Both the position numbers and the translations under genes were made by a program. From NCBI RefSeq assembly GCF_001277995.1, contig NZ_CP009220.1:1984001-2048000 (forward strand): 64,000 nucleotides of DNA, written 5' to 3'. Of this stretch, positions 63,361 through 64,000 are shown piece by piece. This DNA comes from Corynebacterium deserti GIMN1.010 (GTDB lineage: Bacteria; Actinomycetota; Actinomycetes; Mycobacteriales; Mycobacteriaceae). The first letter of the stretch is position 1; each line of letters starts with the position of its first letter. The notes beneath the pieces were generated by a model that saw only the letters and a program-made list of their open reading frames with translations, was not told the origin of the DNA and ran no database searches.

Positions 63361-63522
63361 TCTTCCTGTTCGCTGACCGAGTTAGCTGTCGGGTTCGGAG
63401 CGGAAGGCCCCTATTCTCACTCCTTCCGTCTCTCTAGACGGTCCTTGTAAGAAATTCACCCCAGGAACGTAACTGGTTCCCCGGCTCGCGCAGCTGCCGT
63501 GGAGGGCCGCTTTGCGATTAAG
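63361..63522 (-). promoter_or_regulatory. ydaO/yuaA (c-di-AMP) riboswitch
   Basis: The minus strand shows the hallmarks of this aptamer: GAGCCGGGGAACCAGTTACG, then GGGGTGAAT, a variable hairpin CCGTCTAGAGAGACGG, then GGGGCCTTCCGCTCCGAACC and CCGACAGCTAAC. It lies in the 5' leader of the NlpC/P60 gene, where such elements commonly sit in Actinobacteria and usually turn the gene off at high c-di-AMP. Boundaries are approximate. Confidence 0.9.
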
Positions 63523-64000
63523 CTCTATTTGTTTTTCTTTTGCTGTGAACGGTTCAAATTTTCATTCCGTCCCGCAAGGTCTCAATAAGGTTACGAAACC
63601 GCAACAAGGCTTGTCTACCCCAACGCAACAAATGCTTTGTTACACAACCGTTATCGACGTTAAATTTGACCGAGATCAAATTGGGCCACTCACCCATCTT
63701 CACTTAGGGAAAAATCCCCATTCGCTCAAAAAGCACAGATGTCCTGCAAATATGAGAGAACCCTTAAAGAGTCACCAGCTCCATCCCCCACCACAAATCA
63801 ACCACAGCTAGGATTACCTAAACCAACAGTGACAATAATCACATCATGGCGTGAAATGACCGTCCAAGGTGACACAGCAACAATTTTTGAGGACCAATTC
63901 AGCACAATTTCCGAAATGAATTGCACTGTATATATAGAGAGCTTTTCGACGCGCCTCTACAGCCCCCAGAGAGCGCGAAAGCGTACCTGGCACCGAGCGG
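63523..64000. other. Right-edge interval without a recognised gene
   Basis: Upstream of the riboswitch leader I see no coding sequence with family likeness on either strand up to the window edge. The minus strand around 63925-63940 reads TATATATACAG, a possible promoter-like AT stretch. Remembered synteny would put cytochrome bc1 genes next, but I cannot identify their end in this sequence. Confidence 0.4.

Noticed and set aside
63831..64000. 3' end of cytochrome bc1 qcrB at the right edge
   Set aside because: Expected from remembered synteny, but neither minus-strand frame shows a convincing QcrB C-terminus before its stop codons.

Overview
This is actinobacterial chromosome, almost certainly Corynebacterium glutamicum or a very close relative. 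The evidence is a Wag31-type DivIVA, SepF directly upstream of YggT, a mycobacterial-type PknL/Rv2175c pair, a lipomannan GT-C mannosyltransferase cluster, class II DAHP synthase, PimB', an ultrashort-type ileS T-box and MurE with the meso-DAP motif. Gene names rest on family motifs and remembered synteny; no database was searched.

Layout. 1-1.5 kb: end of a two-gene unit, a PLP enzyme resembling SbnA/cysteine synthase coupled to an FAD/NAD(P)-binding protein cut by the window edge. 1.6-12.8 kb: mixed housekeeping genes: lspA-rluD plus a membrane-anchored protein, two lipoproteins, an ABC-F ATPase, asparaginase, DNA polymerase IV, an amino-acid permease and a DMT exporter. 12.8-13.8 kb: a decayed HEAT-repeat gene. 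13.9-38.7 kb, all on the minus strand: ileS with its T-box, a small membrane protein, then the division and cell wall (dcw) cluster read mraZ-rsmH-ftsL-ftsI-murE-murF-mraY-murD-ftsW-murG-murC-ftsQ-ftsZ-yfiH-yggS-sepF-yggT-divIVA. 39.2-40.65 kb: a complete IS3-family element between mraZ and a DUF3040 gene, apparently in a former terminator. 41.4-44.8 kb: HEPN protein, GNAT acetyltransferase, metF and a polyprenyl diphosphate synthase. 44.8-56.6 kb: envelope mannan synthesis (mptA, two GT87 genes, the double-length mptC) around pknL, its Rv2175c-like partner, aroG and a 3'-5' exoribonuclease. 56.6-63.5 kb, minus strand: small membrane protein, acyltransferase, plsC-like gene, glucokinase, pimB' and two NlpC/P60 peptidases, the outer one behind a ydaO-type (c-di-AMP) riboswitch.

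How it fits together. Most genes serve the envelope: peptidoglycan precursors (murC-G, mraY), septum and polar growth (ftsZ/Q/W/I/L, sepF, divIVA), wall remodelling (NlpC/P60), lipoprotein maturation (lspA), and phosphatidylinositol mannoside and lipomannan assembly (pimB', mptA/C/D), with PknL as a local kinase. Control elements readable here are the T-box, the ydaO-type riboswitch, a three-box MraZ operator, several intrinsic terminators, and start codons 7-8 nt behind a -10 box that suggest leaderless mRNAs.

Less ordinary signals are a diverged intergenic repeat pair (8.5-8.95 kb and 46.3-46.6 kb) carrying CACCGCA/TGCGGTG hairpins, the internally duplicated MptC, the structured divIVA 3' end, and a hairpin at the yggT start. 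I found no prophage, CRISPR array, rRNA or tRNA, and no clear case for an entirely new multi-gene system.
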